This document shows positions 47,703 through 58,900 of a stretch of 64,000 nucleotides of DNA, piece by piece. The stretch's first letter is position 1. Every line of letters begins with the position of its first letter. A program made the translations under genes and the position numbers. Source of the stretch: Microbacterium commune (GTDB lineage Bacteria > Actinomycetota > Actinomycetes > Actinomycetales > Microbacteriaceae); the NCBI RefSeq assembly GCF_014836945.1, contig NZ_JACSPX010000001.1:1925040-1989039 (forward strand), given 5' to 3'. Under the pieces are notes generated by a model, which was not told the DNA's origin, ran no database searches, and was given only the letters and a program-made list of their open reading frames with translations.

Positions 47703-47742
47703 CGACGCCCCCTCTGATCCGATCGGATCAGAGGGGGCGTCG
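47703..47742. terminator. Bidirectional terminator between DUF3027 gene and serC
   Basis: A perfect inverted repeat of 18-20 bases centred on GATCCGATCGGATC, between convergent genes. Confidence 0.85.
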
Positions 47743-47775
47743 GTGCACGGGGGTGGTGTGGCGAGCGCGCCGCTT

Positions 47776-49685
<1,910 letters not shown>

Positions 49686-49733
49686 TCAGGGCTACTTCCT
49701 TGGCGGGTGGAGCCGATTGCCAGGTTCGCGGGG

Positions 49734-49935
49734 TGACAGAATCGTTATCTTCCGGTAACCTCGGTCGAGTCGTCGGAGAAGAAGCCCGCCGATGACGAAT
49801 CGCGAAGATCGCCTCCCTGGCTCGTCGTCTTCGCGAAGAGATCGCACAACGTGCCGTGTGACATACGTGCCCGATAAACGACATTGCTGACGAGCCTGCG
49901 CTACCCGAAGCGCGGAGGCGCAGGAGGAATCCCTT
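49734..49935 (+). promoter_or_regulatory. Promoter and structured leader of the M23 peptidase gene
   Basis: A promoter candidate TGACAG, 16 bases, TAACCT (near 49734-49761) is followed by a leader of about 165 bases. Two hairpins are visible: GCGAAGA...TCTTCGC and, at the end, CCTGCGC (49895-49901) against GCGCAGG (49918-49924). The last one covers part of the ribosome site AGGAGG (49922-49927). No known riboswitch was recognised. Confidence 0.45.
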
Positions 49936-50760
49936 TTGGCCCAAGAAATCGTCCCGACCGAGCCTGCGGGCACCCCGAAGCCTCAGCGTCGGCGAGCTCC
50001 TCGCGGAGCCCGCTCGAGCGTCAAGCCCATGCGCACCGTCGCCATCCTCGGCGCCGTGGGTGCGCTGGTCGCCGGAGTCGCTCTGCCCGCGCTGGCCTCC
50101 ACGAAGACCGTTCCGAGCGCCGCCGCCACCACGCTGCAGCAGATGGCATTCGATGACGCGCAGTCGCTCGTGGTCGCATCCGAGGCGACGAGTGCCCCGC
50201 TCGAGCGCGGCACCTACTCAGCGACGACTCCCGATGAGATCGCGAAGAAGAAGGCCGAAGAGGCCGCCAAGGCGCGCGCCGCCGCGGCAGCCCGCGTCGC
50301 CGCCAGCTCCGGCGCCCGCGGTGGCAGCATCAGCAATGCCGATCTTCAGCTCATCTCGGCGGGGTCCGGCGCCGTCCGCTACCCGCTGCCGCAGGGCTCG
50401 TACTCCGTCAGCCGCACCCTCAGCGGCGGCCACAACGGCGCCGACATGGTCGCGCCGGCCGGCACCCCGATTTTCGCCGCCACGGGCGGTGTGGTGCGCG
50501 TCTCGTCCGAGAGCCACTTCGGCTACGGCGTGGCGGTCGTCATCGACTCCGTCGTCGGAGGCAAGCGGGTCTCCACCCTCTACGCCCACATGATCAACGG
50601 CTCACGCGCCGTGCAGGCCGGACAGACCGTCGAGCCTGGGCAGTTCATCGGCAAGGTGGGCAACACGGGACGCTCCTACGGCGCCCACCTGCACTTCGAG
50701 GTCGAGGTCAACGGGTCGCTCGTCGAGCCGATCGGCTGGCTCCGCGCCAACGCCGGCTGA
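49936..50760 (+). CDS. Secreted M23-family metallopeptidase
   Basis: A 274-residue exported LytM-type peptidase that cuts peptidoglycan cross-bridges. The signal or anchor helix is at about 32-55, a Lys/Ala-rich coiled region at 95-125, and the peptidase domain at about 145-270. The zinc ligands are H and D in GGHNGADMVAPAGTP and the H in AHLHFEV near the end, plus the YAHM histidine. The start is TTG at 49936, selected because AGGAGG lies eight bases upstream and no ATG fits. A hairpin in the leader overlaps the ribosome site. Confidence 0.9.
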   Translation: MAQEIVPTEPAGTPKPQRRRAPRGARSSVKPMRTVAILGAVGALVAGVALPALASTKTVPSAAATTLQQMAFDDAQSLVVASEATSAPLERGTYSATTPDEIAKKKAEEAAKARAAAAARVAASSGARGGSISNADLQLISAGSGAVRYPLPQGSYSVSRTLSGGHNGADMVAPAGTPIFAATGGVVRVSSESHFGYGVAVVIDSVVGGKRVSTLYAHMINGSRAVQAGQTVEPGQFIGKVGNTGRSYGAHLHFEVEVNGSLVEPIGWLRANAG

Positions 50761-50844
50761 TCGGAGCCGTTCAGAACCGCTGCATCCTCTGTTCACGCGG
50801 ATGGGTTACCCTGAACGCGTCGTCGAACGGACGGGAGGAAGCCG

Positions 50845-50955
50845 ATGAGCTCGATACCGGGCATCCGCACCATGGATGCACTCGGTCGTCTGGTTCTTCG
50901 GCAATGCCCGCAGATCCATCTCGGTCCGACCGAGCGCAAGAGGCGCTGTCTGTAG
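50845..50955 (+). CDS. 36-residue ORF with good ribosome site
   Basis: A short frame, ATG 50845 to TAG 50955, preceded by ACGGGAGGAAGCCG and a TACCCT -10 candidate near 50807. The peptide is basic with two cysteines and ends KRRCL. Its last bases form the first arm of the terminator hairpin. It could encode a small protein, a leader peptide or simply be part of a small RNA. No homology was recognised. Confidence 0.4.
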   Translation: MSSIPGIRTMDALGRLVLRQCPQIHLGPTERKRRCL

Positions 50956-50969
50956 ACAGCGCCTCTTGC
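50936..50969 (+). terminator. Intrinsic terminator after the 36-residue ORF
   Basis: A perfect 15-base inverted repeat (GCAAGAGGCGCTGTC and complement) with the 4-base loop TGTA, followed by a short T-containing stretch (TTGCTGT). Confidence 0.8.
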
Positions 50970-51056
50970 TGTATCCGCGTCCCCTCCTCATCCGTCGACG
51001 TCGTGTGAGTCGAGAGTGCCGGGAAGCCATCCCGGCGGATCGAGAGGATGACGACG

Positions 51057-51554
51057 ATGCGCACACTGGTCCTGAACGCCGGATACGAACCGCTGACGGT
51101 GGTCTCGTTCAAGAGAGCCATGGTGCTCGTGATGAACGACAAGGCCAGCGTTATCGAGCGGGTCGAGAATGATCCCGTCATCGCGGGGCGGCGACGGTTC
51201 GACCGCCCCGTGGTCATCCTGCTCACCCGGTACGTGCGTGTCCCGGCCGCGCGCCGGCAGCCGGTCACCCGTCGCGGAGTGCTTCGGCGCGACGAGCATC
51301 GCTGTGGATACTGCGGGAAGGCGGCGTCGACGATCGACCATGTGATGCCGCGCTCGCGCGGGGGAGGGGACAGCTGGGAGAACCTCGTCGCGTGCTGCCT
51401 GCGGTGCAACAACGCCAAAAGCGACCGCACGCCGCAGGAGATGGGCTGGGAGCTGCATCGCACACCTCGAGCCCCGCACGGCGGAACGTGGGTGGTGCGC
51501 GGAGTGGAACGGGGCGACCCGGTGTGGGAGCGATACCTCGCGCTGGCGGCCTAG
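51057..51554 (+). CDS. HNH endonuclease
   Basis: A 165-residue protein with a C-terminal HNH nuclease domain. The zinc cysteines are in CGYCGK and CLRCNNAK, the DH of motif HNH in STIDHVMPRSRGG, and the N in WENLVACC. The N-terminal domain (1-65), which begins MRTLVLNAGYEPL, is the conserved partner of this HNH subgroup in Actinobacteria. GAGAGG lies nine bases before the ATG at 51057, which favours it over the ATG at 51048. Its role is unknown; it may act in recombination or in DNA damage processing. Confidence 0.88.
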   Translation: MRTLVLNAGYEPLTVVSFKRAMVLVMNDKASVIERVENDPVIAGRRRFDRPVVILLTRYVRVPAARRQPVTRRGVLRRDEHRCGYCGKAASTIDHVMPRSRGGGDSWENLVACCLRCNNAKSDRTPQEMGWELHRTPRAPHGGTWVVRGVERGDPVWERYLALAA

Positions 51555-51583
51555 GCTCAGGCCGGCGACTAGACTTGTCTGGC

Positions 51584-51657
51584 GCCTTCGTAGCTCAGTC
51601 GGATAGAGCGGCCCTCTCCTAAAGGGCAGGTCGCAGGTTCGAATCCTGTCGAGGGCA
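51584..51657 (+). tRNA. tRNA-Arg(CCT)
   Basis: A complete cloverleaf. The acceptor GCCTTCG pairs with CGAGGGC, the anticodon loop CTCCTAA gives CCT, and the T arm is CAGG-TTCGAAT-CCTG. The 3' CCA is not encoded. A TAGACT -10 candidate lies near 51570. Confidence 0.96.
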
Positions 51658-51659
51658 CG

Positions 51660-51700
51660 ACGACGCAGGGAGCCACCCGGAGGGTGGCTCCCTGCGTCGT
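51660..51700. terminator. Terminator between tRNA-Arg and lsr2
   Basis: A perfect 19-base inverted repeat (ACGACGCAGGGAGCCACCC and complement) with a three-base loop, between convergent genes. Confidence 0.85.
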
Positions 51701-51725
51701 CTATCCGCCCGCCTATATCGTGGGC

Positions 51726-52070
51726 TCAGTGCGCGGCGTGATACGCCTCGAGCACGTCGGCGGCGATGCGCCCGCGCTCGGAGACCTTCATGCCCTGCTT
51801 CTTCGCCCATTCACGGATCTCGACCGTCTCGGATGTTGCCGCCGAGCGGCGTCGCGGTGCGGAAGAGCGCGTCGCGGTGGACCCGGCGGCGCGCCGGCCC
51901 GCCTCGATGTACGGGGCGAGTGCGTCGCGCAGCGCCTCCGCGTGGGAATTCGTCAGATCGATCTCATAGGCGACTCCATTCAGTGCGAAATGAACGGTCT
52001 CTCCTTCGCCCACCTCGAGAAGCGTTCCATCGATATCGTCGACCAGCTGGTGCACAATTCTTCGAGCCAT
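51726..52070 (-). CDS. lsr2: Lsr2 family nucleoid protein
   Basis: A 114-residue H-NS-like silencer of AT-rich DNA. The N-terminal dimerisation domain starts MARRIVHQLVDDIDGT and contains VHFALNGVAYEIDLT. The DNA-binding domain after residue 75 ends EWAKKQGMKVSERGRIAADVLEAY, where RGRI is the AT-hook-like motif. TACCTT at 52077-52082 ends exactly six bases before the ATG, so the transcript is predicted to be leaderless. The promoter lies in locally AT-rich DNA, which Lsr2 could bind for autoregulation. Confidence 0.94.
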   Translation of the reverse strand: MARRIVHQLVDDIDGTLLEVGEGETVHFALNGVAYEIDLTNSHAEALRDALAPYIEAGRRAAGSTATRSSAPRRRSAATSETVEIREWAKKQGMKVSERGRIAADVLEAYHAAH

Positions 52071-52157
52071 GAGAATAAGGTATTTCAATTCCTGAGGCGT
52101 GCACAATCGACGCGCGCATTCATATTTCGAATGCATCGCGCGAAATGTCTTCGCGGG

Positions 52158-53012
52158 TCAGGGAAGAAGGCCCGCGCGCCTCGCGCGCGCCACCGCCGCA
52201 TGGCGTGTGGACGCGTCGAGTTTCGACATCGCAGCGCTCAGATACGCTTTCACCGTGCCTTCGCGCAATCCCAGCTGCGCGGCGATCTCGGCATTCGTCG
52301 AGCCGAGCGCGGCACACGCGAGCACATCCGTCTCGCGCGGCGACAGTCGCACGGTCGAGAGCGGCTGCGTCGTCGTGGGCGGCTCGGGCGATGATGCACC
52401 CACCAGGCGTCGTTCGATCGCGGCGATCCGCTCTCGGATCCTCTCGTCGCTGACCGATGCGGCGATGCTGCGCAGCTCGGCGAAGCTCTCTCTGAGATCT
52501 TCGAGGTGCGAGCCCTGCACGGCCGCATCCCGCCGCATCGATCGCATCCGCCGCTCCACCTCGTCTCGGATGCGCAGCTCGTTCGCGACATCTTGCGCCA
52601 CGGCCATCGCCGGCGCGGTGGTGACGCCGCCGACGCGCGACTCTTCCCACGCGCCCGCGTAGAGCACGCCCCGCGGGCGTCCCTCGACGACGATCGGCAG
52701 TGCGAGCAGGGTGCGCAGACCCTCGCCGAGCACGAACACGTCGTAGTCGTGCGTGATGTGCTGCGATGTGCGGTAGTTGCTCGTCATCCGAGGTCGGAGC
52801 TCGATCATCGCGCGTCCGCCGAGCCCGCGCTCCGGCCGCACGGTCAGCCCTTCGAGGCTGTGCGTGCGATTGCCGACGATGCTCGTCACCCGCACGACAC
52901 CGTCTTCGATGAGCCCGCCGAATGCGACCGGGAAGCGGGTGCGACGGGCGAGTTCTCGCACGCCGGCGGACACGGGGTCGTCGGCGACCCCTCGGTGATT
53001 GTCCGATTGCAC
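52158..53012 (-). CDS. GAF-LuxR transcriptional regulator
   Basis: A 284-residue regulator with an N-terminal GAF-like sensor domain (about 20-165, including FPVAFGGLIEDGVV and TLLALPIVVEGRPRGVLYAG), a coiled linker and a C-terminal LuxR-type helix-turn-helix (about 220-280) with LSPRETDVLACAALGSTNAEIAAQLGLREGTVKAYLSAAMSKL. The GTG at 53012 is the most reasonable start; its ribosome site is weak. It is divergent from the DUF485-actP operon, as in the families that control acetate or short-chain acid uptake, so it probably regulates that operon. Confidence 0.85.
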   Translation of the reverse strand: MQSDNHRGVADDPVSAGVRELARRTRFPVAFGGLIEDGVVRVTSIVGNRTHSLEGLTVRPERGLGGRAMIELRPRMTSNYRTSQHITHDYDVFVLGEGLRTLLALPIVVEGRPRGVLYAGAWEESRVGGVTTAPAMAVAQDVANELRIRDEVERRMRSMRRDAAVQGSHLEDLRESFAELRSIAASVSDERIRERIAAIERRLVGASSPEPPTTTQPLSTVRLSPRETDVLACAALGSTNAEIAAQLGLREGTVKAYLSAAMSKLDASTRHAAVARARRAGLLP

Positions 53013-53121
53013 TGATACCAACTTTCGGGGGTGACGACAGGGCCCGCCCGTTTCGTAGCGTCGACGATACCACCGCGTGAATTCCTTCACGCGGACGACG
53101 GACATGTGGCAAGGAGGCCCC

Positions 53122-53469
53122 ATGACTCAACCGACGACGCACGATTCCGCTCCGGGAATCGACTACATCGCTGTCGAGGAATCGGACAGATTCCAGGGAT
53201 TGAGAAGACTGCAGCGCTCGTTCATCTTCCCGATGGCCGGGTTCTTCCTCATCTGGTATTTCGCTTACGTGCTGCTGGCCGCGTTCGCGACGGATTTCAT
53301 GAGCCAGCGGGTATGGGGTGACATCACGGTCGGCCTGCTCATGGGGCTCGGCCAATTCGTCACGACTTTCGTCATCACGATGGCCTATGTGTCCTTCGCG
53401 AACCGACGTCTCGATCCGGTCGCGACCGAGATCCGTGAAGAGCTCGAGAAGGCGGAGGCGAAGGCATGA
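53122..53469 (+). CDS. DUF485 membrane protein
   Basis: A 115-residue two-span membrane protein of the DUF485 family. Membrane segments lie at about 36-58 and 72-95 around FIFPMAGFFLIWYFAYVLLAAF. DUF485 proteins accompany sodium/acetate symporters and are thought to be accessory subunits. AAGGAGG lies four bases before the ATG. Its stop overlaps the actP start (ATGA). Confidence 0.92.
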   Translation: MTQPTTHDSAPGIDYIAVEESDRFQGLRRLQRSFIFPMAGFFLIWYFAYVLLAAFATDFMSQRVWGDITVGLLMGLGQFVTTFVITMAYVSFANRRLDPVATEIREELEKAEAKA

Positions 53470-55085
53470 CGACGACCCATCTGGCCGCCGAGGCGGTGCA
53501 GAACGACCCCGTTCTGAACATCGCGATCTTCGGCGCATTCGTCGCGGTCACCCTGTTCATCGTGATCCGCGCCAGCCGCAACAACAAGACGGCAGCCGAC
53601 TACTACGCCGCGGGCCGTTCGTTCAGCGGCACGCAGAACGGCTTCGCCATCGCGGGCGACTATCTGTCCGCCGCGTCGTTCCTCGGCATCTGCGGAGCGA
53701 TCGCGCTGAACGGGTACGACGGATTCCTCTACTCGATCGGCTTCCTGGTGGCGTGGCTCGTCGCGCTCCTGCTGGTCGCGGAGATGATGCGCAACACGGG
53801 CAAGTTCACGATGGCGGACGTGCTCTCGTTCCGTCTCAAGCAGCGGCCCGTGCGCATGGCGGCGGCTCTCACCACCCTCGCCGTCTGCTTCTTCTACCTG
53901 CTCGCGCAGATGTCAGGGGCAGGCGGGCTGGTCTCGCTGCTGCTCGGCATCGACGACCGGATCGGCCAGTCGCTGGTGATCGCCATCGTCGGCGTGCTCA
54001 TGATCGTGTACGTGCTGATCGGGGGGATGAAGGGCACGACCTGGGTGCAGATCGTGAAGGCGGTGCTGCTCATCGCCGGTGCCCTCGCGATGACGCTGTG
54101 GGTTCTCGCCCTGCACGGCTTCAGCCTGAACACGCTGCTGGAGAGCGCAGTCGACAACTCACCCAGCGGAGAGAAGATCCTCGGCCCTGGTCTGCAGTAC
54201 GGCGCGAACCCGCTCGACTTCCTCTCGCTCGGCATGGCGCTCGTCCTCGGCACGGCGGGCCTGCCGCACGTGCTGATGCGCTTCTACACCGTGCCCACGG
54301 CGAAGGAGGCGCGGCGGTCGGTCGTCTGGGCGATCTGGCTCATCGGCGGGTTCTACCTGCTGACCCTCGTGCTCGGGTACGGGGCCGGCGCGCTCGTCGG
54401 ACCCGAGCGGATCGCTGCGGCGCCGGGCGGCGTGAACTCCGCGGCGCCGCTGCTCGCCCAGGCCCTGGGCGGTCCGCTGCTGATGGGCTTCATCTCGGCG
54501 GTGGCGTTCGCGACGATCCTCGCGGTCGTGGCAGGCCTGACGATCACCGCAGCCGCATCGTTCGCACACGACATCTACTCGAACGTGATCAAGCGCGGCA
54601 AGGACGGCACGGGGACGGCCGACCCGAACGGCGAGGTCAAGGTGGCCCGGCGCACGGTCATCGTCATCGGAGTGCTCGCGATCATCGGCGGCATCGGCGC
54701 TCAGGGGCAGAACATCGCCTTCCTCGTCGCGCTCGCGTTCGCGATCGCGGCGTCGGCGAACCTGCCCACCATCCTCTATTCGCTGTTCTGGAAGCGCTTC
54801 AACACCCGCGGCGCGGTGTGGAGCATGTACGGCGGCCTGCTCGCGGCCATCGGTCTCATCGTGATCTCCCCGGTGTTCTCGGGCAACGACAAGGCGATGA
54901 TCCCCGGGATCGACATCGCGATCTTCCCGCTGAACAACCCGGGCATCGTCTCGATCCCGCTGGGCTTCCTGCTCGGCTGGATCGGCACGATCACGGCGAA
55001 GACGGCCGAATCACGCGCCCTCGCCGCTGAGATGGAGGTGCGCTCGCTGACCGGCTTCGGCGCCGAGAAGGCGGTGGATCACTAG
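53466..55085 (+). CDS. actP: Cation/acetate symporter ActP
   Basis: A 539-residue sodium:solute symporter (SSS family) with about 13 membrane helices. Characteristic motifs are TAADYYAAGRSFSGTQNGFAIAGDYLSAASFLGI near the N-terminus and GLPHVLMRFYTVPTAKEARRS in the middle. It takes up acetate and related monocarboxylates with a cation. It overlaps the DUF485 gene by four bases and is probably controlled by the divergent GAF-LuxR gene. Confidence 0.95.
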   Translation: MTTTHLAAEAVQNDPVLNIAIFGAFVAVTLFIVIRASRNNKTAADYYAAGRSFSGTQNGFAIAGDYLSAASFLGICGAIALNGYDGFLYSIGFLVAWLVALLLVAEMMRNTGKFTMADVLSFRLKQRPVRMAAALTTLAVCFFYLLAQMSGAGGLVSLLLGIDDRIGQSLVIAIVGVLMIVYVLIGGMKGTTWVQIVKAVLLIAGALAMTLWVLALHGFSLNTLLESAVDNSPSGEKILGPGLQYGANPLDFLSLGMALVLGTAGLPHVLMRFYTVPTAKEARRSVVWAIWLIGGFYLLTLVLGYGAGALVGPERIAAAPGGVNSAAPLLAQALGGPLLMGFISAVAFATILAVVAGLTITAAASFAHDIYSNVIKRGKDGTGTADPNGEVKVARRTVIVIGVLAIIGGIGAQGQNIAFLVALAFAIAASANLPTILYSLFWKRFNTRGAVWSMYGGLLAAIGLIVISPVFSGNDKAMIPGIDIAIFPLNNPGIVSIPLGFLLGWIGTITAKTAESRALAAEMEVRSLTGFGAEKAVDH

Positions 55086-55131
55086 GTCTCTCCCCAGAGA
55101 TACCCGAACGCCGCGTCCCTCGCGCGGCAGG

Positions 55132-55166
55132 AGCGGAGCCCGGCGGCCTACACGCCGGGCTCCGCT
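55132..55166. terminator. Bidirectional terminator between actP and the Ogt-like gene
   Basis: A 14-base perfect inverted repeat (AGCGGAGCCCGGCG and complement) with a seven-base loop between convergent genes. Confidence 0.75.
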
Positions 55167-55222
55167 TCGTTCGGCACCTCGTCCCCAGAAGGCGACCGCC
55201 GCCGCGCCCCAGCGCGGCCGGA

Positions 55223-55753
55223 TCACGACCGCGCGGCCGACGCCTCGCGCTCGAGATCGAGCAGATACCGTTTGCGTTCCGGATGCGCGCCGTAGTGGCC
55301 GGGTGTGCCGTCGGAGCGGATCACGCGGTGCACGGGGACGATCACCGACAGCGGAGTGACCCGGCATGCGGTGCCGACGGCTCGGGCCGCACCGGGGCTG
55401 CCGGCGATCACCGCGACCTCTCCGTAGCTCATGGTCTGGCCCCACGGGATGCCGCAGACGGCCTGCAGCGCGGATCGGGTGAATCCGTCGACCAGACTCC
55501 AGTCGAAGGCGAAGCGCTCGTCGAATCGCACGGGCCTCCCGTCGAAGTACTCGTCGAGCGCCAGGGTGAGCTCGTCCGCGGCGCCGGGCGACGACACCGG
55601 CATCTCGCCGATGCGTCGGCTGACGCTCTCGAGAAGCCATGGCACCCGCGGATCCGCCGACTCCGACAGGTCGAAGCTGACGATCCCGGCATCCGAGAAG
55701 ACCGCGAGCGCGTCGCCGAACGGCGTGGGTGCGAAGTCGTAGCGAAAGGTCAT
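55223..55753 (-). CDS. Ogt-like protein lacking the alkyl-acceptor cysteine
   Basis: A 176-residue protein with the full architecture of O6-alkylguanine-DNA alkyltransferase: an N-terminal domain (1-80) and a DNA-binding domain (about 85-170). The helix-turn-helix and arginine finger region is intact (IPWGQTMSYGEVA, GAARAVGTA). The active-site PCHR motif is replaced by PVHR, with valine (codon GTG) instead of the reactive cysteine, and the preceding NP is TP. It therefore cannot accept alkyl groups and resembles alkyltransferase-like proteins that bind lesions and recruit repair. It is divergent from the large helicase-like gene. Confidence 0.85.
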   Translation of the reverse strand: MTFRYDFAPTPFGDALAVFSDAGIVSFDLSESADPRVPWLLESVSRRIGEMPVSSPGAADELTLALDEYFDGRPVRFDERFAFDWSLVDGFTRSALQAVCGIPWGQTMSYGEVAVIAGSPGAARAVGTACRVTPLSVIVPVHRVIRSDGTPGHYGAHPERKRYLLDLEREASAARS

Positions 55754-55924
55754 GCCCCCCATCCTGCTCCCGGCCCCCCGCCCCTGGAGTGCGGCGATCG
55801 CGGAGCCGGTGCACAACCGCGACCGGCGGATGCGCTGTGCAGGGAGATACGCGGGAGCAGGCGGAATCGTCGCGAAACGGCCGGGAATACCGCCGGTCGC
55901 GTCGGTCGCGCCTAGGCTTGCCGT

Positions 55925-58900
55925 GTGTGGCGACGAGAGGCGAAGGATGCTGAGCGCGCGACCCAGCCGGTCGCAGTGACGCTCGGCGATCTCAGCGACT
56001 CGTCGACAGGCGTCGGCATCGCACACGCGGCCGAGGAACGACGCACCACCCTGCGGGCGCAGGCGGCAGATCTGGGCGGGGCATCCCCGCTCATCAGCTT
56101 CGTCGACGCGCCCGAATCCGTCGTCGACATCTCCCGCGCCCATCCCGGCAGCCTGCCGCAGTTCATCACCGGCCGCTCCACTCTTCTCTCCAACCTGTTC
56201 CGCGACGAGGTGGGGCTGCGCACCGCGCGCATGGCGGCCGAGCGGATCACCGCGCGCAACACCGAGCTGCGCACGGTGCGCGGCATCGACGCCGTGCGCC
56301 TCGCGGTGGGGATCGCGCGATGGCGCATCGGCGGCGCGCAGTTCGCCGCGCCCGTGCTGCTGCGTCCCCTGGCCATCCGCCGTCATCACGCCGACTTCGA
56401 GCTGAAGCTGCACGGCCGCTTCGAGGTGAACCCCGAGCTGGTGCGCGTCGCGCGCGAGCACTTCGGGCTCGAGCTCGACCCGGTCGGCCTGGCATCCCTC
56501 GCGTACGACGGCGGCATCTTCAAACCGCAGCCGGTGATCGACCAGCTGCGGGCGCTGACCCGCTCGATCGACACCTTCGCGGTGAACCCGCGCCTGGTGG
56601 TGTCGACCTTCGCCGACGTCGCCGATGCCATGGTGCGCGACATGGTCGACCTCGACTATCCCGTGCTCAACGCGCTCGCCGGGCACGTCGGCGACCGCGA
56701 GCAGGTCACCGCTCCCCGCCCGCTGCCCGCCGCGGCCGGGCCGGATGACCGGGCCCCCGCCTCGGAGAGCCTTCTGCTCGACGCCGACTCCGAGCAGGAG
56801 GAGGTGCTCGCTCGCATCGCCGCCGGGCACTCCCTGGTCGTCTCGACGCTGCCGGGCACCGGGGGCACGCAGACCGTCATCAACGCGCTGGGCGCTCTCG
56901 TGCGCTCCGGTCGTCGCGCTCTGGTCGTCTCGGCTCGCAGGTCGACGCTCGACGGCGTCCGGCACCGTCTCGCCGGCGTCGGTCTCGATGCGCTCGCCGT
57001 CTCTCCGAACCGCGCCCGTCGCGACCTCATCACCGCGATCGCGCGCTGCGAGAAGGCCACGCAGCCGAAGGCCGCCGAACTCGACGAGGCACTCGTTCGT
57101 CTGCGCACCGTGCTCCGTGACTATCGCGGGGCGCTGGGCGAGCCGGTGGGGCGCACCGGAGCATCCGTCCTCGACGCCACCAGAGAGCTCGCTCGACTCG
57201 CCGCGCTGCCCGTGCCGCCGTCGACCGGGGCGCGCCTGTCGATGGACACGCTCGAGAAGCTCGCCGGAGACCGCAGCGATGCGGCCCAGGCCCTCACCCG
57301 TGCCGCCAAGCTGGGGGAGTTCCGCTTCGGCCCCGACGACTCACCCTGGTACGGCGTCAGCTTCGACAGCACTGAGGCCGCCCAGCACGCACACGAGCTG
57401 GCGGGGCGGCTGCACGGCTCGGCCGTGCCCTCGCTTCTCGAGCGCGGGTACGAGCTGATCGCCCAGACGAGCATGCGGCCGTTCGGCACGATCGACGAGC
57501 TCGGCGAGTACGTGCGGCTGCTGCAGGGCATCCGGGATTCGCTCGACCGCTTCAGCCCGACGGTCTTCGAACGCCCGCTCGGCGAGCTGATCCAGGCGCA
57601 CGGCTCGCGCCGAGACGCCCCAGGTATGTCGTCCGCCAACCGGCGCAGGCTCAAGAAGCTCGCTCGCGAGTACGTCCGCCCCGGCGCTCACGTCTCGGAG
57701 ATGCACGAGGCGCTGCTTCGCATCCAGCAGCAGCGCACGCAGTGGCAGCGCTACGTGGAGGCGGGGGTCGCACCGCAGGTTCCGCTCGGACTCTCCGATG
57801 TGCATGTCGCGTGGCAGCGGGTCTCGGCGGAACTGGCTGATCTCGATCGCGCACTGGGTCGCCGCGAGCCGCTCAGCTCCCTCCCCGTCGCGCGTCTCGT
57901 GCGCACCCTCTCCGGCCTCGCCGCCCGCTCCGCCGTGTTCGACAACCTCGTCGAGCGCACGCAGATCCGCGACGCGCTCGCCGGTCTCGGTCTGCGCCCA
58001 CTGCTCTCCGATCTCTCGGTGCGTCACGTGCCGGAGGAGCGGGTCTCCGCCGAGCTCGAATTCGCCTGGTGGCAGTCGCTGCTCGAACGCGCTCTGCAGG
58101 ACGACCGGTCGCTGCTCGGTGCCAACACGGCGGTCGTCGACCGCCTGGAGCGCGACTTCCGTCTCGTCGACGAGGCGCACACCGCGATGGCCGGCCCGCT
58201 GCTCGCCTGGAACCTGGCCAGCCAGTGGCGCATCGCGATCGTCGACGAGCCCGATCAGGCCGCGCACCTGCGTCAGGCGCTCAAGTCGGGTGAGGCCACC
58301 ACCGCCGAGATCGTCTCCGCGGCCCCGGATCTCACGCGCGTGCTCGCACCGGTGTGGATCGCCTCGCCGTACGAGGTGCCGCTGATCCCCGAGTCGGTCG
58401 AGTTCGACGCCGTGCTGCTGGTGGATGCCGCCGCCGTGAACCTCGCCGAGACGGCGCCGGCGATCCGCCGCGCACGCCAGATCGTCGCGTTCGGCGACCC
58501 GGTGACCCAGCGCCCCACGCCGTTCACCGTCGCCACGGTGCCCGACCCGGAGTGGGAGGCGGAGGTCGACTTCGATGACGTGTCGGTCTTCGAGCGTCTC
58601 GCCGAGCTCTTCCCCGTGATGACACTCACCCGCAGCTACCGAGCCGGTGGCGAAGACCTCGCCGAGCTCATCAACGACGCGTTCTACGGCGGCGAGATCG
58701 TGTCGCTGCCGTGGGCGGGGTCGTATCTCGGGCGCGGCAGCCTCACCGTCGACTACGTCGAGGGGGGAGTGGGCGCGCCCGACCCGGATTCGGGAGCTGT
58801 CGAGAGCCCGGATGCCGAGGTCGCCAGGGTGGTGACCCTCGCCGTCGAGCACGCGATCCATCGTCCGGCCGAATCCCTCATGGTGATCACCGCGAGCCGC

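Noticed and set aside
49734..49935. c-di-AMP (ydaO) riboswitch before the M23 peptidase
   Set aside because: The expected conserved stretches were not found; reported only as a structured leader.
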